DNA of 64,000 nt, from contig OU342804.1 in NCBI GenBank assembly GCA_910591455.2, positions 5,647,133-5,711,132 of the forward strand. Direction: 5' to 3'. Shown piece after piece: positions 35,801 to 49,900 of this stretch. How positions within the stretch are numbered: position 1 is the first letter of the stretch; every line of letters begins with the position of its first letter. A program made the translations under genes and the position numbers. The notes under the pieces were generated by a model. That model did not search any database and had not been told where the DNA came from. It was given only the letters and a program-made list of their open reading frames with translations. Origin of the DNA: Pholis gunnellus. Its lineage: Eukaryota; Chordata; Actinopteri; Perciformes; Pholidae.

Positions 35801-38800
35801 AAAAGATGATGTAACCGTACCTTGGCCGAAGGTGAAAACGTTGCCGTCTTTGGTTAAAGCCACAGAGAACTGTGTTCCACACGCCACTTTGTTGATGCCG
35901 ATTCCACACAACACGTCCACTTTCTGAGGAATCAAGAACTCTAAATAAACCTTCATTACATTCACCTAACAGCTGAATCGTACACATGATTATTTTACAG
36001 CTAGAATGAAGCAGCGGACCTCCTAAGAGTTATTAACTCTTTCCATGTAAACAGACCTGAGGTGAGGACTTGGCCGTGGAATTGCCGAGTCCCAGTTTTC
36101 CGTAGTCTCCGTCACCAAAAGCCCAAACCATCATCCCGTCGGCGGAGACGACTAAAGTGTGGTTCAAACCACAAGCCACCTGAAGAGGGGAGCACACGGC
36201 AACATGAACTCATCTAACGTGTGCTTTTAACGAAACCTTCAAAATGTTTCAGCTGTCAGAACACAAATGTGAACATGTGGCATTCAAACAATCAGTAGAA
36301 CATGAAAAAAGATTGTTAAATAAACGATTTAGCCCTCGGTAAGTTCTAGTGGTGCAACAAACCATCGTAGATCACTGATCGGATCCATCCTCTTCAATTA
36401 CAGGCTAACGTCAACCATCACAGTGTAAATAAAGTTCTACTGACGATGGTTCTCCTCCAATATTCAGTCAAACATGCGTTTCTAGTCTCTGATGTCTGAT
36501 AATGTTACATATTAAACCAACAGGAAGAGAGCTAGTAACTCTGATGTTTCACAACATAATAGATATTAGAGATGAATTATGAGCTGTTTAACTTCCTAAC
36601 GAGCTCTAATAATAGATCATTAAAACTACTGATGACAAGATTTGCTTTAATCAATATTATCATTTCAATTGTGTGTTTTTCTGAAGAAAAAACAAACAAA
36701 CTATAAATTACTAATACAAAGTAAAAGGACGACATTTAGAATTTTTGATGGTTTACAGACTTATAATATAAAACAATACTCTGGTGCTATAATCAAATAA
36801 CAAAGGGATCTGTATCTGTTAATATGGATCAGCAATGATCAATATTTAGTATCGGCGGCAAAAAAACATGACCAGGGATCTAAAAGTTACTTTATATTTG
36901 CTCCTTTTTTCTGTTGTGCTGATCTGATCCGTGATCTGATCCGACCCGTTATTTGACCCGTTGCCCCTCTAGTCAGTTCTACTCCTCCTCTCTCCTACCT
37001 GTCCCACTTGGTATCCCTCCAGAGCGGTGACCTTCTCCGGAAGCTTCTTGTTCGAGGTGTTTCCCAAACCCAGTCGGCCGTAATCACCGTTTCCAAATGT
37101 GAAAAGCTTCCCGTCGGCTGTTACCACCGCCGAGTGTTTGAACCCACAGGACATCTAAAAAAAAAAAGAAGCGCAAAGTTAAATAGATTGTGAAAGCACC
37201 CGAGCACCAAACATCCTTATCGGGTTCATTAGAACTCAAACTGACCTGCACCACCTCCTCCCCCTGCAGCGCTTCGATCTGCCTCGGGCGGCGCTGGCGG
37301 TCGCTGTTCCCGTGGCCCAGCTTGCCGTAGTCTCCGTCCCCCCAGCTGAACACCTCGCCGCTCTCTGTCAGGGCCATGGAGTGACCGTCGCTGCCGCACG
37401 ACGTCACCAGCTGAGTCACAACGAACCCTGAGGGGCAGAGAGACGACCGCGGAGTCAGAATGACGTTACTGAAGTAAGAAACTACAATAAAGATGTCACA
37501 CGTCTCATCACTGCTTTGAGTTAGAAAGGTCATTATTTCACATCCATCCCTCCACTTCTAATTATGTCAAATGTTCTTCTTCTACTGGAGGATGTTTGAT
37601 TCATGGACTGTAAATGAGAAGCTGAAACTCATGTTTACAATGTTTACTGAGGTAATAAATCAAGAGAGAAGTAGAGTCATTTTCTCATAGACTTCTATAC
37701 AACCAGAGGAGTCGCCCCCTGGTGGACACTAGATAGAATGCAGGTTTAACACCTGTCACGCCTGGTTTTATTGTATTTATATTTGTTTTTGTGTTATTGT
37801 GTGACTTTGATGCTTTAAGTTGATTCAGGATAAGTATCTTTAAGCTTATAACAATTCAATAATTCTGCAGAAGGACCTCCAGTGTTTGGATTAAAGAGCT
37901 CATGAAAAATAAAGAGTAAAGTCAGTAAGCTAGAGCTGTTATTTCAATGAGTCCCATATTGAATCAACATTTGCTGTAAAATGTATTAACTTTCTCACAA
38001 CTCAAAACTGTAGGTTTTAAAATCTCATGACAGTCGTTGAGTCAGAGTTATTCAAACCTCCAATAGATTTGATAAAAATCTATTAAACTCCATCAGTCAC
38101 ACGGGTGAGCACGTCTTCAAACACTAACATATTAGTGAATCTTAACAGTGAGTGTGTGTGTGTGTGATATTTCAGCTCCACCTTGCAGAGCTGAGACGAC
38201 CGTGAGGACGTGCAGGTCGTCAGAGTTGCCCTGACCCAGACGGCCATAGCTTCCCTCCCCGCAGGCCAACACCGTCCCGTTGGGCTGGATCACGAAGGTG
38301 CAGTTCTGACCGCACACCACCTGAAGGAAGGAAAGACAGATGTAGGGAACAAACCAGGGGAGAAATAATCACATCAAAAAGGGACCATGTTTTAAAAGCT
38401 GGTAAAGAACCCGCTACGCACGTCAGAGGAAATTTGCGGTTTGATTCAAAATTCCAAAATCCATTAACTCAAAGAGGCACTCCTCGGTAACATTTACATA
38501 GAGGGGATTCCCACGTGACAAACACTAGATCCTACATGCACAATGTGCATTTAATACTGCAAGATTAAAGTTAAACATATCACACATTTGACTAAGGGGG
38601 CTTTATAATCTGCACCAATAAATATCTACACAGTGTGAGAGGCAATTATTATTACAAGCTTTTTTCTTTATTAGTCATGCAGATTATCATCTAATGTGCA
38701 ATGTCCCTGGTAAATAAAAAACAACTAAGAACAAATGTTGTCAAGTACGAAAAGATCCAAAATGAACACTTTGAAAGAACTACTTGATCACTACAAGCTA

Positions 38801-40234
38801 ATTATTTTACCTCTTGGGTTCATATTTGCTTATAAGTTTTTGTTCTGAAAAGGTGCAATATAAATAAAGTTATTATTATTTTAACAGCATTTGTACAGGA
38901 ATGATTCTCTTATTGATCCATGTAAGCGGTTGATCACTAGAAGCCGTTTCTACTGTCCTTGTCTTACAGTTAAGTATAAGAAAATAAAAGATGTATGCTG
39001 GACTCTTGTGTGATGTGAGTGGATGTGATGCCAGTCACCAGGCTGGGTTAGTTATCGAAGACGCGACACGTTTGTGTACCTGTTGTGCCTGAGAAAAGGA
39101 CGGGGCGGTTGTGGGCACCAGGATGTTTCTGCCGGCTTCTGCCAGCTGGCCGTGTCGCCCGGCACCCCACAGATACACATCGCACTTCCCCCCGAGGTGC
39201 CAGTCCTGCAAACACACACACACAAAAAAATAAAGAGTTATTATCGTCAGAGTCAGAGTAAACAAGCACACTAATTACAGCTAATCTGGGTCTCAATCTG
39301 AAGTACCTCTGGTCTGGAGGTGGCCCAGGACATGATCTGTTCATCCAGACCAGACGCCCATTTACTGTTGTCCTGGAAAAACAGAGTGGAACACCGTTAT
39401 TACATTCCACAGTAGGTGTTGATTAGATGATAAACAGTTGAAGCAGCAGCAGCCTCCCTCACCATGAGCAGAGCCATCTCGTCTTTGGGCACGGGCTCCA
39501 GGTCGGGAACGGAGAACGACTCGGAGAAGGAGGCGCCTCGAGCGAGGGCCTCCGCCGCCTTGACCGTCGTAGAGAAGCAGTCCAACCAGGACCACTCGCT
39601 GGCGCACCAGACGGCCGTGCCAGACTCTGGTGGGCAGTGTCGGAGGTTGGGCGGCACGGGGGGGCGACACAGGAGCTGGTCCAGGTGGAGCCCCACGGCC
39701 AGAGAGGCTAGGCACTGCATGTAAGGGCTGTGGACGAGCTGCTCGCCACACACCACGTGGGGCTGGAGGAGGAAAGGAAACATCATTAACATCTCGAGTA
39801 TTATGTGTGAAAGAGGCTTTAGACCTGAGATACATATTAAACGTGCGTACCTTCTCGTAGGCGTACTGCTCCTGCAGCATGACAGGAAGTCTCTCCAGGA
39901 AGGCCCTCATGCAGGGCGCCATGTTGAGGCCGACCACTCCCTGCTTCTTCAGAGCGGTGCGACAAGTGGCCAGCACATAGTTGGACGCCATGAACTCTTT
40001 GGAGCAGTTCACCACTAGCACGTCCTGGGAGAGAAGCAGACCGGAGAGTAAATAAATATTCAGCTCATCACAGCGATGCGGCTAGGAACATGGGGGGGAA
40101 ACAAAGGTGTACAGATGTGGTACCTTGGACCTGTTGGAGCAGACGGCCACACCAACATCTGGGATCCAGACAATATTCTGGATCGCACCTGAACCAGCAA
40201 CCACTGTCTGCAGCACTGACCCGTCCTGTTGGAA

Positions 40235-40279
<45 letters not shown>

Positions 40280-40883
40280 GAACCACGGTCTGAGAGGAGT
40301 GTGTGTACATCTGTGTTACTTCTACCTGCAGTGTTTACATTCATCCCATGTGAGTTTCTTACCCGCAGGGACCAGATGTTCATGAGGCCTCCCACTCCTC
40401 CAGATGCCAGAGCCAGGCCGTCGGGGCTGAAGGCCAGCGTTCTCACCGGGGTGATGTGGCCCTTCAGCTGGAAAACACACGTCGCTCCTCTGCCCGACCA
40501 CCGGGACGACTGCAACACAAGGACGGCAGGTAAGTGGAAGAAGACCATGCATGTGTGGAGAGAATAAACAGTCATCAATTGGGATGAATCTGCAGGCTTG
40601 GTCAGAATTCGAGACAAAATCACCTTCAACATTCACTGAATGTCCAGGAATTAAAAAATAAAACAGCAACCTTGTTTACGTTATAACAGCAATATCTTGT
40701 AAGTACCATGAATTTAGGTTTTACTTCATTCTCCCACCATCCCTCAGAGTCAGAGGAATCTGGAAAGTTAGAGATGTTTTGAGGAACAGTCCAGACTGAG
40801 ACGTGGCCGTTCTGACAGCATCTGTAAAAAAATAAAAATAAAATAAAAACACGGCAGACACAAGAAAACCTACAGGAAATATG

Positions 40884-40915
<32 letters not shown>

Positions 40916-43900
40916 GTGTGGAGGTGAACGCCTCATGAAGTCAATAAAAAACAGTGAGTGTAATCAGGTGCGAGTACTTGAGGACCTACATGGCTAACAT
41001 GCTGAGGGGCTTCGGGGCGCGTCCCAGCAGGCCGCACCAGGCCACGCCGTTCACCGGGGACGGGTGTCGAAGACTCTGCAGGCAGCGCCAGCCGGAGCCC
41101 GAGTGACAGTCCGGACTGGCCCACAGCTTCACCGTCTCCTCTTTGGCACAGGTCAGCAAGATCTGACCGTTAGGACTCCACTTCATACTGGTGATGGACT
41201 CCTGTGAAACACAAGATTCAGAGAGGTTCAGCACCGAGGAGCAGGGACGAAAACGTGACGATAACCAAATAAAATCTAATTTCTCATGACGTGATCTATT
41301 GAAACTTTCATCGACGAGAGGCACGATTTGGGAAGAGATCCAATCGAACTCATCCAGGAAGCTCTGTGCAGGAGGATCCCCTTGTGGTTGTGACTTTATT
41401 GCCGTGTCATCACTATTCATATCTTTACAACCAATGTGTTTATGATAATATAGTTTACTAGATCACAGAGTTGTTTACAAGAGCACAAAGTTCACCAGAC
41501 ACATTTAACTTATACATTAATATGCTACATGGTTTTTATATGTATCTGATTTTAAGATAATTAAGGAAATGTTTCATATCACAACAGTTCAATATGTGTG
41601 AGTATTGTACATTTAAACCTGGATATCATTCTATAATATACATAAAGAGTTTACACTTAAATAACGTAACACACTTTAACTGAACCCGTTAGATGTTAGT
41701 TGACTAATATCTAATGAACTAGAGATAAGACAAAACTTTATTAATCCCAAAGGAAATTCTTTCATTAAAGATTACAACAGAATAGCAAAAAACAAAAGAA
41801 TAAAAATATAAACATATATGAACAATAGAATAACAATTATTAAGTATAAAATAAATAATAATCACATCATTGCAAAATAGAACACAATAGTAATATGAGT
41901 AAAGTAAATAAATAAAGAAAATTCAACTAAAATAGAAAAAGTTAAATACAACAAAGAGTAAAAATACTGATAACAAATAAAGTGTCCCAAACTATACTAA
42001 AATATGTTTAAAACCCAAATCAAACTCTGCTGAGTAGAATCCTAGAAAGAGTAGAACTGAGTAGAAACCTTGTGAGCGTCGATGACCACGATGGCTCCTT
42101 TTTCTAAAGGCTCTTTGGATCCAATCAGCAGCTTTCCATCTGCGTAGCCCACCGCAAACGGCTTGTCCTCGCTGTACCAGGCTATGTGCATCACGGCCAC
42201 TGAGAGGGGAAGGAAACGTCACCATCAAACATCTCTAAAGAGTTTCCTCTAAATAACATTTACCACCGAGAACACGGCGCCGCTGGCTCGTACCGTCTTT
42301 CCGGTAGCAGTGCTCCAGCTCGGTGCGGTGCATGCTGGAGGTGTCCAGCACCTCGATGAGGCCTAGAGATCCGTCCATCCGTCCTACCAGCAGCATGTCT
42401 TTGGGTTCCCCGCACCACAGGGACTCGGCCTCCTCTTCAGGCCAAGCCAACGCCGACACCCAGTGAGGCTGCACGTCCAAGAGGCCCTTACCGCCTTAAA
42501 AGGAGAGGAGGTCACAGGTCAGAGAGGAGCTTTATACTGGTCAGAGAAATACAATCTACCGCTCAGAAGGTTTGTAATCTGCTGCCACAAAGCTGGACTG
42601 CTGGGAGGACTCTATGTGACTCTTTATTTATATTTTGTGTTCAGAACATGAATCTGCAAATAGCCAAACTAGTAACTAATACTGTAATAAATGTTATGAA
42701 ATGAAAAGTATAATACTTCCCTCTGAGATGTAGTGGAGTAGAAGTATAAAGTTACATAAAATGGAAGTACTTAAGTAAAGTACAGTACCTAAAAGCCTAA
42801 AAGTACTTTGTTACATTCCCCCTCTGCTAGAACAAGAGCACAACGTTCTTCACAGATCTGGCTTCTTAATTCTGCACCAGATTGATGCATTTAACTTTAA
42901 AAGTACTAAATGTTATTCTTAAAGGTCCGCCCACCATCCTGTGGGAAACACGGACATTATACCGTTTTATTTCTGTTAAAGTAAGAGGAAAAACATCAAA
43001 CTCTTCAACGGTTGAGTTTACACTAAACTTTAGAAGCGGTTCTGAAATATACTGAGGTGTTTAATGGACTTTGGTGTGAACTGATTGCTCAACAATGAAC
43101 CACAGATATTATACCACAGAGACAGACAGAGTCACGTTTCAAAGGCAGAAGAGAGAAAATGTGCTGATCAGAATCGTGGGCGTTGGTCCTGGAGGCGACT
43201 GAAAGAGGCTGAGGACAGCTGGTCGGTGCTGCAGGGCGTGTGAGGGGAGCCAGTGAATAATGATTGGAACACATCCAGAGCATCTATGTTTAACGGGAGC
43301 GATAAAATCTTAATGTCGTCTCATTCATATTCTGCCGACCTCGCGCAGCGGCGACACAAGCTGAGCCACGGAACACATTTCATAATGAAACAACGCTAAT
43401 GGAGCGCATCATTAACATAGCCTCTAATAAAAGAAGGACCCAGTGGAGCCAGTAAAAAACATAAATGCTTACCATTAACCTGCCAGATGTTGACCATTTT
43501 CTCCATGGCTGACGCCAGGTATTTTCCAGTGACGCTCCAAGCCAGAGGAGACATGCAAGGGTCGCTGGGAGATCCCAAACCGGCCATGCCGTCCTCTGAG
43601 GAGCCGTCGCTGATGAGAGGAAACACAGAACCAACACACATGAGACCCAACACTTAAAGCTGCATCTCATTCTTATATTAATAAAAACATCTGACGTATT
43701 ATAACCTTATAAAGTTGTTATGGGGAAATGTGAGCATATTATTCCCTCATGAAAAGTTGTTGTGTGGAACGTTTTGGCAAAGTGTCGCCTATTTACACAC
43801 ATCAACAGAACATTAGCATTCATTTGAATTAGGGGAGGGACATGAACTGACTTTCTAAGGTGTAGATATATATATATATATACACACAGTATATATGTTT

Positions 43901-46900
43901 CAAATGAGATATAGGACGAGACATTATCATTTATAATAATATAGTTTGATGCTGCGTTACATAAACTGTTTCTTTAATAAAGCTGCGACACTTGTCAGAA
44001 AAAGCAGCCAAAACAAAGGAGAGAGGAGAGGAGAGGAGATGAGAGAGGAGAGGAGAGGAGAGGAGAGGGAGAGAGGAGAGGGAGAGAGGAGGAGAGGAGA
44101 GGAGAGGAGCAACATTGGTAACACTTGGAAACATGTTGATATATAGATTCCATTCCAATTTTTGTAAAATAAAATATTAAAGAAATTCAAGTTGTGCTTT
44201 TTTTCTTTTCTATGATTGATGTCATCATAACTGTGTTATTCTGCACTGAGGACATGTTATGTCATGATGGTTCTGTTTCTATAGAGCTGTAGGACTTTAT
44301 ATTGAGGTGAGACCACAGAGAGGAACTGCTCGGGGTTTAGAGGGTTCAACAACAACAAAAAATAACTTGTAAAACATGCTGTAGCTGCAGAAAAAAACGA
44401 GATCAAAATAATGTTTTGATCAGTTCTGTGATACCAGAACTGCACTACAGCTTTTCAAATGCAGCACTGGTTTCATTCACACACCGAGGTTTGTGCAGGT
44501 GGAACATTTGGATGTGAGAAAGCCTTACTCCTTGTTGAAGATGCAGGTCTGCTGGAGGGTGTACTGGTTCTTGGTTACGTTCCACATCCTCACCGTCCCG
44601 TCATTGCCACTCGTAGCCAACAGGCCTTTCTTACTGCACCACCCGCACGTGATGACCTGAGTGAAACAGATGTTTTCTTAACACCTAACCGTTTGTATTA
44701 AAATATTCTGAGCTCAAACCCAGCTGTGGGAACACTCCTGATCCCGTGTTGACTCACTCTGCTCTGGTGAGCCTCTAGCTTGATGAAGGAGCACTTTCGC
44801 AGGTCTCCCGCCATGTCGGCGAAGGTCTGCGGCCGGCTGTGGTTGTTGTCGCGGTCGTGGGCGGCCAGCGTGCGGACCAGCTGCTGGGCGGCCCACTGGC
44901 GGTGCTGCGAGGACAGCCGGGAGGACAGGCAACAGGCCGCCAGAGCGTTGGCCAGCTCCAGAGGCCCTACAGCGGAGGGATTATGGGAAGGGTGGGCATA
45001 CAAATGCGCAATTAGACCTGCTCGACACGGAACAGAAGGTGACCCGGTGAGTGAGAGGAGGAACAAAAAGGACAAACAGAAAAACACAAAAGGCACAGAA
45101 AAACCAAAAAGTGACCCAAATGAACAGAGAGAAACCAGCTGGAACAAGAATGAGTCATGAGTGCATGGAAGCTGAACAGACCGTAGTTTAACAAGAGGGA
45201 ACAATGGAATAGAAAAATATGTTTTTGGAGTGAACTGTCCCTTTAAGGTAAAATTACAATAAGGTAAGAAAAAACTACGTAATTTGGTTTAAATAGTGGA
45301 GGCAGTGCCATGTTCAGGATGCTTGATTACTCTAAGATGAATATAAAAATGAAACATTATTGATTCTGAGCCCAATAAACAGACTGGATGATCTCTACAA
45401 ACCTCTTTTCTCCATATCAGCCTTGTCATACGCAGGTCTGAGTCGGGCCCCTTTGTCTGCCAGCAGGGCCACCAGAGCCTGAGTCACCACGAAGTTTGGG
45501 GAGGTGACGAGCTTGTTCTCCTCGGCAACGCCGCGCAGGAAGCTGGGCAGGAACTTCCTCTGGATGGGGTCGTCCACCGTCGTCAGATTCATGCCGGTCG
45601 CTGCAGAGATCAGGTTCTGGAGAGGAAAGAGCATTCCTTTGTGAAGAGCAGCTCAACTGTGATTTTATTTCAGTATATTCCATCACATGCCACGGGCCAT
45701 CAATTAAAAGCAAAAACAAATGGTGTCCTCGACAAAGTAAATACAACATCCCCAGTTCTGCCGTATTTACTGTTACTTCTCTATCGTCCTAAATCTAAAA
45801 GCCTAAAAGACATTTGATGTTTGCCTCTGATGTGTTGAATCGGTCAATCATCAGATATCTAATGAGAAGCACCGGTCTGATGAAGAACATGGAGTACCTG
45901 AGTGCAGAGCTGCACCAGCAGCTTGGCTGCGTTGGGACTGTTGGAGGCCAAGCAGCCCACCGCGGTGCTGAGGTAAGCCAGACAGGAGATGGGTTTGCTG
46001 GCCTTGGCGGCCCCACGGGGCCTTTCGGCGTGACCGGAGCCTGACGTGGGGCTGGTGGACAGACCAGCTCGGCCGGCTGCCGCCAGACACATCAGCCTGA
46101 CCAGAGTCCTGATGTCGGTTAGACCCAGAGACTCCAGACCGGCTGCAAGGCTGCAGCTCGAGCCGCTGTGTGGGAGGGAAGAGAGAGAAGTCACGTACTA
46201 CACAACAGACAGAAACCTGCTTCCATCCAACCGCCAAGGACATCTTTAGGTAGTGAGGCAGCAACCTCTGGTTCTGAAAAGTGAAGCCAATGCTGAAGTG
46301 TCTCAGGGGAGGATTGCAGCGAGACAAGTCGCAACAAGCGATGCTTCAAAAACGCCTCTTGGAAAAGCGAGTCGGGCAAAACAGCTGATGAGCCGGTGGA
46401 GCGATCAAACGTAAATAATGGGGAACAAATGGATTTAATGCAGACGTCGAGCTCTCTGTTGCTCTGCTGTTGGATGAGGAGGAGGGGGAAATTATATAGT
46501 TAAATTGCTAACATCAATGTCCGTTCCTACCACATCTACCGGCATCGAATCAGGAAGTCAGGGGTAAAGTAGTAAAGCCCGCCTTTTGCTTGATTTGATT
46601 GGCTGCCTCAGTCAAGTGTGACATTGACAAGCGGTGCGACTCCGCGCTGAAAAGTTGAGAATATTTTAACTTTTATGCGTGTCTAAAAAGAATCAAAGAA
46701 GATTAAGATGTAAACACAGAGGGAGTGGTTAGTGAAGAGTACCTGACGGACAGCAGGGACAGGGCTCTCATCACCATGGTCCGGGCCAGCAGCACCTGGG
46801 CCGCGGCCGTCACCCTCCTCAGCGCCATCACCCGGTCGTGGGGGTTCTGGAGGGCAGCCGCCTGCTCGCCGAGGGTCACTCTGCCCGATGAACTCTTATC

Positions 46901-49900
46901 CACCGAGGTCTGACAGCCTGAACAACACACACACAGTCAGTTTACTGCTTCACTTCAGGCTGATGCCATCACATGTGTTGCTGAGATGGGATCTCGTCCT
47001 CACCTATCTGCAGCAGGGTCTCCTCCATGCTGTTGCTGGCCGTCACCATCGCAACGGAGGCCCCCAGCGGGTCGCTGTCGGGGAACTGGACGGCCTCGGG
47101 GACGATCCTGCGCTCGCTGAGGCCCAACGGTCCGGACAAAAGCTCAAACTCTTCCTCCCCCGTCAGCTTCTCGTCTTCGTCGACGTCCAGCATGTCCCAG
47201 TCCTCTGCAGCGGGACGGACAGACGCAGAGCATTTGAAGACAAACACAGAATTAACATCAAGTTACACTTAAAATGATGAAGGCACTTGTGAATGACAAA
47301 ATGTAAACCATACTTTGGTGTTTCACTTTTTACTTCTTTAATCAAGATTTAATTTAACCAAAACACTGTCAATGAGGAACATGTTCGGTAGATAATAACG
47401 ACAATAAATATGAAACAAAATGTAAATCCTACCCTCTAAACTATAAAAGAAATATCTAGTATGAATTGAAATCAAACACTATTACTGAGCTTGTCGACGC
47501 CGTACCTTCATAGACGCTGTCCTGCTTTCCCAGCAGGTCCGGAGCCTGTCCTTTGTACCTGAACACACATCAGAGAATAAAATGACATGAGAAGAGCTGC
47601 GTTTTACTTCCTTTGAACAACAAAGTAGAACAAAATAAAACTGAAATAAAACATATTGCCTGATGACTCTACCATAAAACACAGTCAATAAAAAGAGATT
47701 TTAAATTGGTAAAGAAAAACTCTGTTATTTAAATCATTGATGAGTCTTTTCATGCGTTCCTTTTAAGCATCTTTAAAAATCTCCATCAGCACAAACTCAT
47801 TTGAACTAATTATAAAGCTGGCAGGAACCTCAAAAAATACAATATTTAGTGATTAGCACACAAATATAGTAGAATGATGGAAGTGTGATCTCTGGCATTA
47901 AAATGGATAAATGCCCGCAAAAGAAAACGCCACATAAAATATTTAAAGATACGAGTCAAATCACTTCAAAATGTGACTTCGTAACCACAACTATTGTAAG
48001 TTTTGTCTATCCTACCATCCCTTGGTTATTATTGATTTTTGTAATTATTTCCTTTCATTATTTTTTATTTTATTATAATTATGTTATTTTATTATTTGTA
48101 TTCATTTTATTATTAATTTATTTCATTTAAAATATATATTTTTTATTTTATTTATTTAATTGTATTTGTGTTAACAGAAATATGTTGATTATCATATAAC
48201 TGAATAACAAATACATAACTTGGGGGCATGTTGTCTGTGATATGACTTTACTGATCTAAAATAAAGAAACATTTGATCATCGGTCTGCGTTGCTAGCTTG
48301 GAGGTGGTTGTTGTTGTTGTTGATTCACACCGTGACACCACACTCGGCCCGTCTCAGGTGTGTGCGTACCTCTCCACGATGGGGACCTTGGCCTTGCTCT
48401 TGATGGCCAGGTACTTCTCTCTGCAGCCTCCACACAGCAGGTAGTACGGGTTCCCGCTGCCGCACTCTCCTCCGAACCAGCCGTCCACGTAGGAGCCGTT
48501 GCTTCGGTAGCCCTGGCGGTTGGCGCTGCGCCCGCAGCCCGGGTGGCTCTTCTTCATGTGCTGGTTGAAGTTGGCCACATTGGCCTCGCACAACTCGCAC
48601 ACCACCACCTCGTCCCGGTCGTCGGTCTCGCATACGTGCTGCGAAGGGTTGAGGTACAATCACATGAAGACAAACACGACAAACACACACTCATGAGACA
48701 AAGTAGTTCAGAAGAGCAGTAAAGCATCCATGCAAACATGAACGAAACATGAACCAACGAGAGCTTTGCATCGTTGGGTTCCAAGCGACAGACAATTCAT
48801 TAATTGAGTTATTGAAAAGGTGTTCAGTCTTTCATCCCATGCCAGAGTTAGATCAGTGAGGGGCTTTCAGGGGAAGTGTGTTTGAACTAGAGAGCTTCTT
48901 ATAAAGCCGGCGTGTCAGCGTGCAGATAAAGAGTTAACCCCCTGAACCCTAAAACCAAACAATCGCCAAAACTACATCGTTTATCAACTCCAGAAGCTGT
49001 AAAAACGGTAATAGTTCTTTATCTTTATCTTTCCGACGGTCTTGTGTGATGAATGCTTCCGTCAGCTAAAGCAGCCAAAACGAAGGTTAAAAATGTCATT
49101 CAAAAACATTTTATTCTACATGTTCTCATTTAAAATCTCTCCACAAATAAACCTTTTGCTTTAACCAGATTGTGTAAAAACATTAAATTGTGAGCTCCTC
49201 AGTGAAACTATGAAGTCATGATTGAGTCATCTGAGACCATGACTCAGTTGTCACGTGACAACAAGAGAGGAGAAACTTTGACTGAACTTCAGGAAGTGAA
49301 CACAGAGCAGAGAGCAGAGGATAGGAGAGAGGGGAGAGGAGAGGCTGAAACATGTGAATAGTAGAGCCTCCAATTCTTTTTAAAATATGATCAACACCTG
49401 TGGGCACTTGGAGAAATATAGATTCCATTGTTTTCCAATATTTATAAAATAAATAATCAAAGAAATGCATTTTTGTTCTTTTTAATGATTTATGTCATTA
49501 TAACTGTGTTATTCTACACTAATGACTAATGTTTGAGTTCCCTCTACTTCTAGCCATGACTGTGCTGTTTCCACAGAGGTGCAGGACTTTAGATTACTGA
49601 TTGGGGTTCAGAGGGTTGACTGTGAGTGAGAAGTGATGCAGCGCAGCTAAAGAGCAGAACGGTGATGGCGGCCCTCTGGACATAGCTTAAAGTCACACAC
49701 ACCCATGTTGGCCAGTCCAGTACCTCCGGGATCCACATTCCCAGAATGTCGGTGTCACTGGCGAGGTCTTGGCCGAACATGGCCTCCATGGTCTCCTCGT
49801 CCAGGTCCATCTCCAGCTCCTCGTCCAGGTTGAAGTCGTAGAGGGCGCCCGGGTCCTGCTGCTGCTGGAGGGACGAGACCTCTCGGCGTGACTGGCTGTG

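Noticed and set aside
39362..40021. 219-codon minus-strand frame read as one protein
   Set aside because: Only its first part is in the correct frame; it runs through an intron and then reads the next exon out of frame. The real structure is exons 40024-39851 and 39762-39463.
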